Below the pieces are notes generated by a model. That model saw only the letters and a list, made by a program, of their open reading frames with translations, was not told the DNA's origin and searched no databases. DNA of 64,000 nt, taken from contig NZ_JHEP02000004.1 of the NCBI RefSeq assembly GCF_000657795.2, forward strand, positions 1-64,000, given 5' to 3'. Each line of letters opens with the position of its first letter. Position 1 is the first letter of the stretch. The DNA comes from Bordetella pseudohinzii (GTDB lineage: Bacteria > Pseudomonadota > Gammaproteobacteria > Burkholderiales > Burkholderiaceae_B). Shown one piece after another: positions 18,165 to 35,374 of the stretch. A program made the position numbers and the translations under genes.

Positions 18165-18596
18165 ATGGCGAAGAAGATCGTCGGCTTTATCAAGCTGCAA
18201 GTACCGGCTGGTAAGGCAAACCCCTCCCCCCCGATTGGCCCGGCCCTGGGTCAGCGTGGCCTGAACATCATGGAATTCTGCAAGGCGTTCAACGCCAAGA
18301 CCCAAGGCATGGAGCCGGGTCTGCCGATCCCCGTGGTGATCACCGCCTTCGCGGACAAGAGCTTCACCTTCATCATGAAGACCCCGCCCGCGACGGTCCT
18401 CATCAAGAAGGCCGCCGGCGTGCAAAAGGGTTCGTCCAAGCCGCATACCGACAAGGTTGGCACGCTGACCCGCGCGCAAGCCGAAGAAATCGCCAAGACC
18501 AAGCAGCCTGACCTGACCGCTGCCGATCTGGATGCCGCGGTTCGCACGATCGCTGGCAGCGCCCGCAGCATGGGCATCACCGTTGAGGGGGTCTAA
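18165..18596 (+). CDS. rplK: 50S ribosomal protein L11
   Basis: This 143-aa protein of the GTPase-associated centre binds 23S rRNA near position 1070 and is the stringent-response and thiopeptide site. The N-terminal signature [20 protein letters not shown] is intact. It is separated from rplA by only 2 nt, forming the conserved L11 pair. TTAGGAGCAAAGC gives a strong ribosome binding site. Confidence 0.98.
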   Translation: MAKKIVGFIKLQVPAGKANPSPPIGPALGQRGLNIMEFCKAFNAKTQGMEPGLPIPVVITAFADKSFTFIMKTPPATVLIKKAAGVQKGSSKPHTDKVGTLTRAQAEEIAKTKQPDLTAADLDAAVRTIAGSARSMGITVEGV

Positions 18597-18598
18597 TC

Positions 18599-19297
18599 AT
18601 GGCTAAATTGTCCAAGCGCGCCGCCGCCATCGCCCAGAAGATCGATCGCACCAAGCTGTATCCGGTCGCCGAAGCCCTGACCCTGGTCAAGGAAACCGCC
18701 ACCGCCAAGTTCGATGAGTCCATCGACGTGGCTGTGCAGCTCGGCATCGACCCCAAGAAGTCCGACCAGCTGGTTCGTGGCTCCGTGGTCCTGCCCGCCG
18801 GTACCGGCAAGAGCGTTCGCGTCGCCGTGTTCGCCCAAGGCGACAAGGCTGAAGCCGCCCGCGCCGCCGGCGCCGATGTGGTCGGCCTGGACGACCTGGC
18901 TGACCAGATCAAGGCTGGCCAGATGGATTTCGACGTGGTCATCGCCTCGCCCGACACGATGCGTGTCGTCGGCGCCCTGGGTCAGATCCTGGGCCCGCGC
19001 GGCCTGATGCCGAACCCCAAGGTCGGCACCGTGACCCCGGACGTCGCCACCGCCGTCAAGAACGCCAAGGCTGGTCAAGTGCAATACCGTACCGACAAGG
19101 CCGGTATCATCCACGCCACCATTGGCCGCGCTTCGTTCGGCATCGAACAACTGCAATCCAACCTGGCCGCTCTGGTCGACGCCCTGCAAAAGGCTCGTCC
19201 GGCTGCCGCCAAGGGTATTTACCTGCGCAAGCTCGCCGTGTCCTCGACCATGGGCGGCGGTGCTCGCGTGGAAATCGCTTCGCTGTCGGCCAACTAA
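18599..19297 (+). CDS. rplA: 50S ribosomal protein L1
   Basis: This 232-aa protein of the mobile L1 stalk helps E-site tRNA leave and in other bacteria represses its own operon. Signatures include [20 protein letters not shown] and the [12 protein letters not shown] loop. The length is normal for beta-proteobacteria. A 243-nt leader separates it from rplJ. Confidence 0.98.
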   Translation: MAKLSKRAAAIAQKIDRTKLYPVAEALTLVKETATAKFDESIDVAVQLGIDPKKSDQLVRGSVVLPAGTGKSVRVAVFAQGDKAEAARAAGADVVGLDDLADQIKAGQMDFDVVIASPDTMRVVGALGQILGPRGLMPNPKVGTVTPDVATAVKNAKAGQVQYRTDKAGIIHATIGRASFGIEQLQSNLAALVDALQKARPAAAKGIYLRKLAVSSTMGGGARVEIASLSAN

Positions 19298-19540
19298 GGC
19301 CGCTGGCAAAAAGTACTTTGGGCCGCATCCGGGATTTTCGGATGCTGCTGTCAAAGACCGCTGGAGCGGTCCGTCGCAAGCACTGGACGGACGGCTTAAT
19401 CCCGGAGCTCTCATAGGCCGGATCCAGCGTAGACGGCGTCCCCAGGAAGAATTCTTTACCCGAAGAACTCAACCAGGCGCCGCATTCGGTTGACGCGCAA
19501 GGCTCAGGCCCCAGGCGTCTTTTGATGGAGTGTTCAAACC
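19298..19540 (+). promoter_or_regulatory. rplJ leader, probable L10 autoregulatory RNA
   Basis: This 243-nt non-coding gap lies before rplJ, where the L10(L12)4 complex binds a structured mRNA leader to repress rplJL. Visible hairpins include GCATCCG/CGGATGC at about 19325-19345 and ACCGCT/AGCGGT at about 19358-19371. The assignment is by position and structure, not by a covariance search. Confidence 0.6.
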
Positions 19541-20065
19541 GTGAGTCTCAATCGCCAAGAGAAAGCGGTGGTAATCGAGGAAGTCTCGGCGCAAGTCGCC
19601 AAGGCCCAATCGATTGTTATCGCCGAGTACCGTGGTCTGGACGTCGCCTCTGTCACCGTACTGCGCAAAACTGCGCGTGAATCGGGCGTTTACCTGCGTG
19701 TTCTGAAGAACTCGCTGGCCCGTCGTGCGGTTGCCGGCACGGCTTTCGAGCCGTTGTCCGAGCAACTGACCGGTCCGCTGATCTACGGTATCAGCAACGA
19801 CCCGGTCGCGGCGGCCAAGGTTCTCGCCGGTTTCGCTAAGAGCAACGACAAGCTGGTCATCAAGGCGGGCGCTCTGCCCAACAACTTGCTGAGCCAAGAT
19901 GGCGTCAAGGCTTTGGCCACGATGCCCTCGCGCGAAGAGCTGCTCTCGAAACTGCTGGGCACCATGCAAGCCCCGATCGCGCAATTCGTGCGTACGCTCA
20001 ACGAAGTTCCGACCAAGTTCGCCCGTGGCCTCGCCGCCGTGCGCGACCAGAAGGCCGCCGCCTGA
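19541..20065 (+). CDS. rplJ: 50S ribosomal protein L10
   Basis: This 174-aa protein is the base of the L7/L12 stalk. It starts at a GTG (19541, [15 protein letters not shown]). The RNA-binding N-terminal domain includes [17 protein letters not shown], and the C-terminal helix that holds L12 dimers follows. GTG use and the long leader fit autoregulation. Confidence 0.97.
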   Translation: MSLNRQEKAVVIEEVSAQVAKAQSIVIAEYRGLDVASVTVLRKTARESGVYLRVLKNSLARRAVAGTAFEPLSEQLTGPLIYGISNDPVAAAKVLAGFAKSNDKLVIKAGALPNNLLSQDGVKALATMPSREELLSKLLGTMQAPIAQFVRTLNEVPTKFARGLAAVRDQKAAA

Positions 20066-20149
20066 TATCAGGCGCGGTTTGCGGATCCTCGCTGAACGAC
20101 AAAGCGACACCCAACCCTGGCATTACCCAATTTTGGAGTTCTAAAGAAA

Positions 20150-20530
20150 ATGGCACTTAGCAAAGCTGAAATCCTTGACGCCATCGCTGGCATGACCGTG
20201 CTCGAACTGTCCGAGCTGATCAAGGAAATGGAAGAGAAGTTCGGCGTGTCGGCTGCTGCCGCCGCTGTGGCCGTGGCCGCTCCGGCCGCCGGTGGCGCCG
20301 CCGCCGCTGCTGAAGAGCAGACCGAGTTCACCGTTGTGCTGGCTGAAGCCGGCGCCAACAAGGTGTCCGTGATCAAGGCCGTGCGCGAGCTGACCGGTCT
20401 GGGCCTGAAGGAAGCCAAGGACCTGGTCGACGGCGCTCCGAAGCCCGTCAAGGAAGGTCTGGCCAAGGCTGACGCCGAAGCCGCCAAGAAGAAGCTGGAA
20501 GAAGCTGGCGCCAAGGTCGAAGTCAAGTAA
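20150..20530 (+). CDS. rplL: 50S ribosomal protein L7/L12
   Basis: This 126-aa stalk protein has an N-terminal dimerisation domain ([20 protein letters not shown]), an alanine-rich flexible hinge at about residues 37-56, and a factor-binding C-terminal domain with [20 protein letters not shown]. It is present in several copies per ribosome and recruits translational GTPases. A terminator-like hairpin follows, as at the rplL-rpoB attenuator of E. coli. Confidence 0.98.
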   Translation: MALSKAEILDAIAGMTVLELSELIKEMEEKFGVSAAAAAVAVAAPAAGGAAAAAEEQTEFTVVLAEAGANKVSVIKAVRELTGLGLKEAKDLVDGAPKPVKEGLAKADAEAAKKKLEEAGAKVEVK

Positions 20531-20545
20531 ACCTTTGCGTCATCT

Positions 20546-20582
20546 GCCCGGGGACAGCGCAGTATGCCGTCCCCGGGCTTTT
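20546..20582 (+). terminator. rplL-rpoB attenuator/terminator
   Basis: A perfect 10-bp stem (20546-20555 with 20569-20578), a 13-nt loop and TTTT follow rplL by 15 nt. Partial read-through here would set rpoBC below ribosomal-protein levels, as known for E. coli. Confidence 0.75.
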
Positions 20583-20691
20583 GCGTTTCCAGGAAACCCC
20601 TCCTGATGGCAGTAGTTTTAGGGGTGTTTCCTGGAGTCGTATCACCTGGGGCCGTGGTTGACGGCCCATGCAACCTCGAGTCGGAGTGCTC

Positions 20692-29045
<8,354 letters not shown>

Positions 29046-29065
29046 GCCGTCGCCTGCCAACGGGA

Positions 29066-29097
29066 AACTGCCGGCCTTGTGCCGGCAGTTTTCTTTT
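29066..29097 (+). terminator. Terminator 1 after rpoC
   Basis: A perfect 10-bp stem (29066-29075 with 29081-29090), loop CTTGT and a T-rich tail (TTCTTTT), 20 nt after the rpoC stop. Confidence 0.92.
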
Positions 29098-29117
29098 GCG
29101 GACAGCGAGCGCCATGC

Positions 29118-29148
29118 AAAAAAGCCAGCCCTGACGGCTGGCTTTTTT
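29118..29148. terminator. Terminator 2, bidirectional, at the left edge of the signalling island
   Basis: An 8-bp stem (AGCCAGCC 29123-29130 with GGCTGGCT 29136-29143) has A on the left and T on the right, so it serves rpoC and the converging lipoprotein gene. Confidence 0.88.
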
Positions 29149-29170
29149 AGCTTGGCCGCCGAAGGCGGGA

Positions 29171-29569
29171 TCAGCTCGCTTGTTTGGCGCGCTTATAGGC
29201 CGGTCCCCAAATGGGGTGGCCAATTTCGGCGGGCGTCAATTCGAAGCCGGGGTCGAGATCGAGAATGCGGGCAAAAGCATCCTGGCACAGTTGGGGATAA
29301 TTGCTCACGCAATAACTGAAGGCCTGCAGCTTGAGAGCCGGTATCTTCACGCTGGCCGGAGCGCTGGCCAGGTCATCCGACCTGGCGACATAGCGGATGA
29401 CGTCGCCATACCGGCCGGCCTGGTAGTCGGTTTGCACCCGCTCCAGCGCCTGTTGCGCGGCGGGGGTGGGCGGCAGCTCGGCGGCGGTTCTCGGCCCGGT
29501 GCAGGCGGCCAGGCCGCAAGACAGGACGAGCATGCCAAGCGGAAACAGTTGGATGTTTATACGTTTCAA
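29171..29569 (-). CDS. Putative TssQ-family T6SS-associated lipoprotein
   Basis: This 132-aa small lipoprotein has a signal peptide (MKRINIQLFPLGMLVLSCGL) and lipobox LAAC with lipidated Cys23. The residue after Cys is T, consistent with outer-membrane sorting. The helical body (QALERVQTDYQAGRYGDVIRY, then IPALKLQAFSYCVSNYPQLC) resembles a TPR-like fold. The C-terminus (DPGFELTPAEIGHPIWGPAYKRAK) resembles the family annotated TssQ; this is from memory and moderate. The start is a TTG; the next Met (residue 13) would leave too short a signal peptide. It is divergent from the kinase-like gene with 138 bp between. No other T6SS gene is in the window. Confidence 0.65.
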   Translation of the reverse strand: MKRINIQLFPLGMLVLSCGLAACTGPRTAAELPPTPAAQQALERVQTDYQAGRYGDVIRYVARSDDLASAPASVKIPALKLQAFSYCVSNYPQLCQDAFARILDLDPGFELTPAEIGHPIWGPAYKRAKQAS

Positions 29570-29707
29570 CTGGAATCTCGATCAGGGTACGAGGTAGTTT
29601 ATGCTTGGCCTCGGACTCCTGCAAAGGAGTGCGATCTGGGTGGCATAATACCCAATTGTCGACAATCTCGTGTGTGATTTCCGTGCGGAAATCTTTCAGG
29701 ACAAGTA

Positions 29708-30928
29708 GTGGCCGCGGGCAGTTTTCGCCGCGCATATTTGATTGAAATGTCTTTACCAGCCGGTCCATCAATATCGCGCAGTCCGTTTGCCGGCGCTGCC
29801 CCGTTGGCCCACAGGCCACTGAATGCCATTGCCGCCACGGCAGGCGGAGGTGTTCCCGAGGCCCGCATCAAGCGGCTGCTGGGCGAACTATTCGCGCCCC
29901 TGCAGGCTTTGCACGACAGAGGCCGTATTTGCGGCGATATCACGACTGCCTCGGTCGGCCTGGATGAAAATGGCAGGGCCCACCTGATGGCGGTCGACAC
30001 CCAGCCGCGCCAAAGCGAAGGCGCGGCGCCCACGACCGCGGCGGGCTTCGCGCCCTATGAGTTTTATCTGCAGTCGGCCCAATGGCCGCGCGGCCCCTGG
30101 AGCGATATCTATAGCCTGAGCGCCGTGGCGCATTCCCTGGTCACAGGGGACCTGCCGCCGCCGGCCATGGAGCGCATCGAGCACGACGGCTACCTGCCCC
30201 TGGCCCAACGCGGTCTCAAGCGCTATGACGCCGACTTCCTGCGGGCCATCGATGCCGGCCTGGCGCTGCGTCCGGCGGACAGGCCGCAATCGGTATCCGA
30301 TTTCGCCGACAGCCTGGCGTTCGCGCCGGCCGTGGACAACACCGAACTGGCCACCATTCCGCCCATCGAATTGCATACCCCCATGCCGCGCGCCGAGTAT
30401 GTGCCGGTGCATCCGGCAACCTCTTATACGCGCCGCATTCTGCTGGCCGGAGTGCTGCTGCTGGCCGCGGCCGGCGTGGGTGTCTACTGGTGGGAGCGCC
30501 TGTCCAGCACGGCCTCGCCGGTGATCGCCGGGTCCCAGCTGGTGCATATTGCGCAGGCTCCCGCGCCTAAGCCGCAGCCCGTCGAAACGGTCGAGCCGCC
30601 TCCTGCGCCGGCCGCCGCGCCACAACCCCCCGCCGCGCCCGCGGCGAGCGAACAGGCCGAACCGCCCACGGCCACCGCCTCGCCCGGCGAGTTGCTGCAG
30701 CCGCCTAGCGCCGCCGTGGCGCGTGTCGCCGTGGCCGTCCATATCCAGCCCTGGGGCGAGGTCTGGGTCAATGGCGTGAACCGCGGCATCTCGCCGCCGC
30801 TGCGCGAACTCAAGCTGGCGCCCGGCAAATACCGCGTGGTGGTGCGTAATGCGGATCTGCCGGCCTATCAGACGACGCTGGAGGTCAAGGCCGGCCGTCC
30901 GGCCGCGATCGGCCACACCTTTCGGTAA
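29708..30928 (+). CDS. Membrane-anchored Ser/Thr kinase-like protein (probable pseudokinase) with PEGA-like C-terminus
   Basis: The 406-aa product starts at GTG (29708) with AGGAC upstream. Residues 10-205 match a Hanks-type kinase from the hinge onward: LIEMSLPAG, LHDRGRICGDITTASV, GFAPYEFY, WSDIYSLSAVAHSLVTG and RPADRP. The glycine loop and VAIK lysine are absent, HRD is CGD (D77), the catalytic-loop Asn is S82 and DFG reads DTQ, so catalysis is unlikely. One membrane helix (243-261) follows, then a Pro/Ala-rich periplasmic linker (about 283-335) and a PEGA-like beta domain (340-406, GEVWVNGVNRGISPPL). An in-frame stop at 29675 rules out a longer N-lobe in this frame. An alternative start is the ATG at 29747. 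Confidence 0.7.
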   Translation: MAAGSFRRAYLIEMSLPAGPSISRSPFAGAAPLAHRPLNAIAATAGGGVPEARIKRLLGELFAPLQALHDRGRICGDITTASVGLDENGRAHLMAVDTQPRQSEGAAPTTAAGFAPYEFYLQSAQWPRGPWSDIYSLSAVAHSLVTGDLPPPAMERIEHDGYLPLAQRGLKRYDADFLRAIDAGLALRPADRPQSVSDFADSLAFAPAVDNTELATIPPIELHTPMPRAEYVPVHPATSYTRRILLAGVLLLAAAGVGVYWWERLSSTASPVIAGSQLVHIAQAPAPKPQPVETVEPPPAPAAAPQPPAAPAASEQAEPPTATASPGELLQPPSAAVARVAVAVHIQPWGEVWVNGVNRGISPPLRELKLAPGKYRVVVRNADLPAYQTTLEVKAGRPAAIGHTFR

Positions 30929-30933
30929 GCGGC

Positions 30934-33237
30934 TCAGGCGGGCTGGCAGGGCAGGCGCAGCATGAAGGTCGAGCCCTGGCCCGGCGTGCTGCGCACATCG
31001 GCCTGGCCGTGATGCCGTTGGGCCACGGCGCGCACAAAAGCCAGCCCCAGGCCGGCGCCGCCGGCATCGGCCTGCACCGCCGAAGCCGCGCGCGTAAAGG
31101 GCTGGAAGACTTGTTCCAGCTGGTCTGCGGCGATGCCCGGCCCCTGGTCGGCAATGCTGAGCACCCATTGCGTGCCGTCGCGCTGGATATCGCAATGGAT
31201 GCGGCTATCCCCGGGGCTGTACTTGATGGCGTTGTCCAGGAGGTTGGACAAGGCGCGCCGCAACAGGGTCTGGTCTCCCATCACGAAGGCCGGCGCCTGC
31301 GGCTCCCGCAGCTCGATGGTGATGCCGCGGGCCTGGGAAGGCGCCCAGAAATCATCGCAGACTTCGCGCAAGAGTTCGGCCAGGTCCAGCGGCACCGGAT
31401 GGATCTTCATGGATTCAGCGCGGGTCAGCTGCACGAAGCCCTCGACCAAATGCAACGTGCGCCGCGACAGCTGCGCGATGCGCTGCAGGGTCTCGGCCTG
31501 GTCCTGGTCCGCCGGATCGTGCTCGTGCATGGCCACCAGGGCCAGGATGGAATTCTGCGGCGCGCGCATGTCATGCGAAATAAAGCGCAGCGTCTCCTCG
31601 CGCTGGCGTTCGGCATGCCGGATGTCGCTGATATCGCTCAGCGTCAGGATGGTGCCGACGAATTCGCCTTCGCCTGAATGAATGGGGGCGCACTTGAAGA
31701 TCACGTCCCGCGAACCGTGCACGCGCGCCTCGACATCGGCGCTCCAGCCCGAGCGCGGCGGTTTGGCGGCGGCTTCCTGCATGGAGGCGGCAATGCGCTC
31801 GCGCGTGGCGTCCGAGGGCAGCAGGGGTGTCAGGATTTCATCCAACCGCTGTCCCGCATGCGGCGCGCGCCGCTTGAGCTGCCTGAAGAATTGCGCGGCG
31901 GCGCGATTGCGGAATTGCAGGCGTCCTTCCTGGTCGAACACCAGCGTGGCGTCGGGCAGGCCGTTCAGGCCGTCCGTCAGGAACTGGCGCAGGTTGCGCA
32001 CCAGGGCCAGCGCCCGGCGGAACTGTCCCAGCCTGTCCTCGACCGAGCGGTGGCCCAGCAGCAGCGAAGCCGGGCGCCGGTCGAGCACCGGCGCATAGTC
32101 CTTGCGCAGGCGCTTGAGTTCATCATCCATATAGCGCAACACCGCTTCCTGGCTGCGCCAGCTCCAGATCGGATAGCAAAGCGCCAGGCTGAACAGCGCG
32201 GCCGAGGGCGGAAACCAAATCTGGCCGTAGCGCAGCATCAGCGCCGCGCCGGGCAGGATGAGCACCAGCAGCACGCCATTGAGGGCCAGCGACAGCTTGG
32301 GCGAACCATGGCGCATCACCAGGCAGAGCAGCAGCACGGGCAGCGCGGTGGCCAGCGCGTTCTCCCAGGACGAGGCGGTGCGCAAGGAGCGGTCCTCGTT
32401 GGCCGCCTGTAGAAGATTGGCCAATATCTCCATGCCCGCCGTGCCGTTGGCGCGGTGCGACACCGGCGTGGGGAAGGTATCGGTCATGCCGGTCGCCCAG
32501 GCGCCGACAATGACGTATTTGTCCCGGAACCGGCTGGGCGGGACGCGGCCTTCCAGGACATCCAGGTAACGCACCATGGCATAGTGGCCCGGCGGTCCGG
32601 CGAAGGGGATCAGGGCCTCGCTGTCATCCTCGATACCGGCGGCGAAGCGCCGGGCCTGTTCGGCCTGGCCGCCGGCGCGCAGCAAAGCGAGCGAAAAATG
32701 CGTCCAGCGGTGGCCGTCGACGTTGCGCTGCCAGGCCGTATGGCGCACCACGCCGTCGGCGTCGACCGGGATGTTGATAAAGCCCATGTCGGCGGCCGCC
32801 TGGGCCAGCATGGGGATGGGGGGCTGGTAGCCCGCGGGCGCGTCCAGTTTGTCCAGGACGATGGGCAGCACCACTTTGCCATGGGCGCGCATCGCGCGCG
32901 CCAGGGCGGCGTCGGCGGCCGGGTCGGTCTGGTCGGCCTCGGAAAAAATCAGGTCCAGCCCGACCGCGCGCGCCTCGTGCAGTTTGTCGATCAAGGCCGC
33001 GTGGACCTGGCGTTTCCAGGGCCACCGGCCCAGCATGGCGATGCTGTCGTCGTCGATCGTGACCAGCACGATATTGGCCTGGGCAGGCCGGCTGATCAAT
33101 GACAGGGCGCGGTCATAAAGCGTCTGGTCGGCGCGGCCCAGGCCCGTAAAGGCGCCCAGCAGCGCGGCCAGCAAGGTCAGCAGCGCCGTAAGGAGGAAAC
33201 CCGAGCGGGGAGTGAGCGCGCGTCGATCCGCTGGCAT
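30934..33237 (-). CDS. CHASE2-domain sensor histidine kinase
   Basis: This 767-aa membrane kinase has an N-terminal helix (residues 13-33) and then an extracytoplasmic CHASE2 domain (about 40-300; DQTLYDRALSLISRPAQANI, DDDSIAMLGRWPWKR, DKYVIVGAWATG). Three closely spaced helices follow (about 290-370), then a PAS-like region (FDQEGRLQFRNRAAAQF). The HisKA domain has H555 in RFISHDMRAPQNS, and the HATPase has NLLDNAIKYSPGD, DQGPGI and GAGLGLAFVRAV. It is last in a minus-strand operon after the response regulator and the LysM-FecR gene, 11 nt after the latter. It ends 5 nt from the convergent kinase-like gene. Confidence 0.88.
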   Translation of the reverse strand: MPADRRALTPRSGFLLTALLTLLAALLGAFTGLGRADQTLYDRALSLISRPAQANIVLVTIDDDSIAMLGRWPWKRQVHAALIDKLHEARAVGLDLIFSEADQTDPAADAALARAMRAHGKVVLPIVLDKLDAPAGYQPPIPMLAQAAADMGFINIPVDADGVVRHTAWQRNVDGHRWTHFSLALLRAGGQAEQARRFAAGIEDDSEALIPFAGPPGHYAMVRYLDVLEGRVPPSRFRDKYVIVGAWATGMTDTFPTPVSHRANGTAGMEILANLLQAANEDRSLRTASSWENALATALPVLLLCLVMRHGSPKLSLALNGVLLVLILPGAALMLRYGQIWFPPSAALFSLALCYPIWSWRSQEAVLRYMDDELKRLRKDYAPVLDRRPASLLLGHRSVEDRLGQFRRALALVRNLRQFLTDGLNGLPDATLVFDQEGRLQFRNRAAAQFFRQLKRRAPHAGQRLDEILTPLLPSDATRERIAASMQEAAAKPPRSGWSADVEARVHGSRDVIFKCAPIHSGEGEFVGTILTLSDISDIRHAERQREETLRFISHDMRAPQNSILALVAMHEHDPADQDQAETLQRIAQLSRRTLHLVEGFVQLTRAESMKIHPVPLDLAELLREVCDDFWAPSQARGITIELREPQAPAFVMGDQTLLRRALSNLLDNAIKYSPGDSRIHCDIQRDGTQWVLSIADQGPGIAADQLEQVFQPFTRAASAVQADAGGAGLGLAFVRAVAQRHHGQADVRSTPGQGSTFMLRLPCQPA

Positions 33238-33248
33238 TGCGTGGCTCG

Positions 33249-34352
33249 TCAGTAGTCTTGCAAGGTGATCAGGCCTCCAGTGCCGTTGGCCACGGCCTGG
33301 CCGTCGCTGCTCAATAATGCCAGGGCGCCTTCAAACGGCTGGCGTGTCTCATAGCCCGCCAGGCCGGTCTGGTCCACGGCGCTGACGTTCACATAATAGG
33401 TGCCGGGGCCCGGAGCGGTAAAGCGGATATCCGGCGCCGTGAATCGCTGGGCCGAGACCACGTGCATGCCTTGGGCATCGCGTGAGACCTGCACGTTGTA
33501 GGCCTGCGCGCCGGGCACGGGCGCAATACGGCTGGTCCAGCTGCCGCCGTTGCGTTGCGGCGTCTCCAGCACGGGCGCGGCCAGCAGGGGCTGCACGCCA
33601 AGCAGGCTGCCGTCGCCGCTGACGCGGGCGCCCTGGCCCTGGCGCACGGTGGTCACTTGCGCCGGCGCCTGGCCGCGCGCATGGGCCTGCACCCGCACAT
33701 TGCCTTCCAGCACGGCCTGGCTGGCCCCGTCGCGGCGGGCCTCGACGCGAAAGCGCGTGCCGCGCACGCCCGTGACAGCCACGGGGGCGCGGATCTCGAA
33801 GCGGCCCACGCCCGCGCCTTCCGGCGCGACCCGGGATTCCATCGACCCTTCCTCCACCGAGACCACGGTGTCGGTGATCGGCACACGCTCGAAGCGGCGC
33901 AGGCGCTGAAGCTGCACGGTGCTGTTGGGCGGCAGGGTGATCTCGCTGTTGTCCGACAGGCGCACCGTGACGAAGCCGCCGGCGCCGGTCGACAGTACGC
34001 CGCCTTCGGGCAGCGGGCTGCCCGGGCTGGCCTGCTGCCCGTTGACGCTGGCGCTGCCCGCCACGCTGACGATCTGGGCCGCGCCCGGCACTTCGGGGAT
34101 CATCGCCAGGGGAATGCGCAGCTCCATCGCGACCGGCAGGGCCAGGGTGTCGGCGATCTTGTTCAGCTGCTGCAACGCCGGCCAATTGCTTTCTTTGCCG
34201 GTATAGGTCGTGGCCAGGCCGATCAGGGTATCGCCCGGACGCACGCGATAAATGAAGTCTTCGTTCAATGTGCCCGCAGGCTGAGCCTGGACCGCGCCAG
34301 CGGCCAGGGCAATGCTCAGCGCCAGGGACGCATACCGGATACTCCGGTTCAT
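33249..34352 (-). CDS. Secreted LysM- and FecR-domain protein
   Basis: The 367-aa product has a signal peptide (MNRSIRYASLALSIALAAGA, cleavage after VQA) and is presumably periplasmic. A LysM domain (about residues 32-85; FIYRVRPGDTLIGLATTY) suggests peptidoglycan binding. A FecR domain follows (about 110-205; GGVLSTGAGGFVTVRLSDNS, ITGVRGTRFRVEA-like core). The C-terminal part (about 265-345) looks like a fibronectin-type or Ig-like fold. The start at 34352 has AGGAG upstream; the frame is open to 34559 but has no signal there. LysM-FecR proteins often neighbour CHASE2 sensors, so it may present an envelope signal to the kinase downstream (inferred). Confidence 0.85.
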   Translation of the reverse strand: MNRSIRYASLALSIALAAGAVQAQPAGTLNEDFIYRVRPGDTLIGLATTYTGKESNWPALQQLNKIADTLALPVAMELRIPLAMIPEVPGAAQIVSVAGSASVNGQQASPGSPLPEGGVLSTGAGGFVTVRLSDNSEITLPPNSTVQLQRLRRFERVPITDTVVSVEEGSMESRVAPEGAGVGRFEIRAPVAVTGVRGTRFRVEARRDGASQAVLEGNVRVQAHARGQAPAQVTTVRQGQGARVSGDGSLLGVQPLLAAPVLETPQRNGGSWTSRIAPVPGAQAYNVQVSRDAQGMHVVSAQRFTAPDIRFTAPGPGTYYVNVSAVDQTGLAGYETRQPFEGALALLSSDGQAVANGTGGLITLQDY

Positions 34353-34402
34353 AGCGACGCTCCTGTGTGTAGATGCGCGCGCGGTGTTTCCCGCGCTTGT
34401 CA

Positions 34403-35101
34403 TTAATTGGACGGTTCGGTCACCGCTTCCAGGCGATAGCCGAGCGCGTAGGAGGAGGTCAGGCGCAGGCCGTTCTGGGGGCGCAGCTGCAGTTTCTGGC
34501 GCACATTGGACAGATGGGTATCCAGCGTGCGCGAGGTCGGTGGAATTTCCCGATTCCACACGGTCTCGGCCAGCAGGTCGCGCGACAGCAGGCGGCCGAT
34601 ATTGCGCAGGAACAGCAGCGCCAGTTCATATTCTTTGGGCGCCAGGGTGACCGGCTCACCGTGCAATTCGATGATCCGGCGCGCCGGGTCGACGTGGTAA
34701 GGGCCCACGTCAAAAGGCGGACTGTCCTGCGCGGCGGGCTGCGTGCGGCGCAATAAGGCGGAAACACGGGCCAGCAGCTCGGCCGGGCGCAGGGGTTTGA
34801 CGATGTAGTCGTCGGCGCCGGCCTGCAATCCCTGCACCAGGTCTTCTTCCTGGTCGCGGCTGGTCACGAAAATAATCGGCAGGCCCATGCCGTAGCGCGA
34901 ACGCAAATATCGAACAACCTCGTCGCCGTCCATGTCGGGCAGCTGCCAATCGACAAGAATCAAGTCAAAGGTTTCATTGCGCAGCGCCGCCAATAAATCC
35001 TGGCTCTGTTGAAAACTGCTGCACTCATACCCGGCATGCTGCAGCAATTGCTGTATTTGCCGGGCCTGGTCCAGGTCATCTTCTAATGAGGCGATTCTCA
35101 T
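34403..35101 (-). CDS. OmpR-family response regulator
   Basis: This 232-aa regulator has a complete receiver: D8-D9, phosphoacceptor D51 (LILVDWQLPDMDG), T80 and K102. A winged-helix C-terminal domain follows (VTLAPKEYELALLFLRNIGR, LDTHLSNVRQKL). It is first in the minus-strand operon with the LysM-FecR and CHASE2 kinase genes, so it is the likely phosphorylation partner of that kinase. Its target genes are unknown. The 273-bp upstream region is shared with the divergent atypical regulator. Confidence 0.87.
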   Translation of the reverse strand: MRIASLEDDLDQARQIQQLLQHAGYECSSFQQSQDLLAALRNETFDLILVDWQLPDMDGDEVVRYLRSRYGMGLPIIFVTSRDQEEDLVQGLQAGADDYIVKPLRPAELLARVSALLRRTQPAAQDSPPFDVGPYHVDPARRIIELHGEPVTLAPKEYELALLFLRNIGRLLSRDLLAETVWNREIPPTSRTLDTHLSNVRQKLQLRPQNGLRLTSSYALGYRLEAVTEPSN

Positions 35102-35374
35102 GGGCCGTGTTTCTTAAAGGTTGGGGCCAGTTATTACCGGCCTGAGAAAACCGTCGCGCAGCGACTCCTCTTACCCCTTCATCATAACCTTTGTCATATC
35201 TTGTCTACATTGCCGAAAAGCGCGATGAAATAACACTGTCAATCATTGCAAAATTGACGAAGTTTGACTCACGGCTTTGCGCAATAGAGCGTCACACTAT
35301 CTCCAATCGCATCAAGGTCTGTGTTTCGCATACCCGGGGTGCGTAACCACCTAACGGTGAGATAGGGCCTGGTC
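35102..35374. other. 273-bp divergent regulatory region between two regulator genes
   Basis: Less GC-rich than its surroundings. It must hold both divergent promoters. TTGACG (35254-35259) and TTGACT (35264-35269) resemble -35 elements, but no -10 at good spacing was found. Confidence 0.35.

Noticed and set aside
29180-29677. 165-codon plus-strand frame over the lipoprotein gene
   Set aside because: The opposite strand gives a lipoprotein with signal peptide and family-like C-terminus; this frame has neither.
30216-30779. Frames inside the kinase-like gene as evidence of a frameshift
   Set aside because: Alternative frames show no kinase or PEGA motifs, and the main frame is intact from C-lobe to stop.
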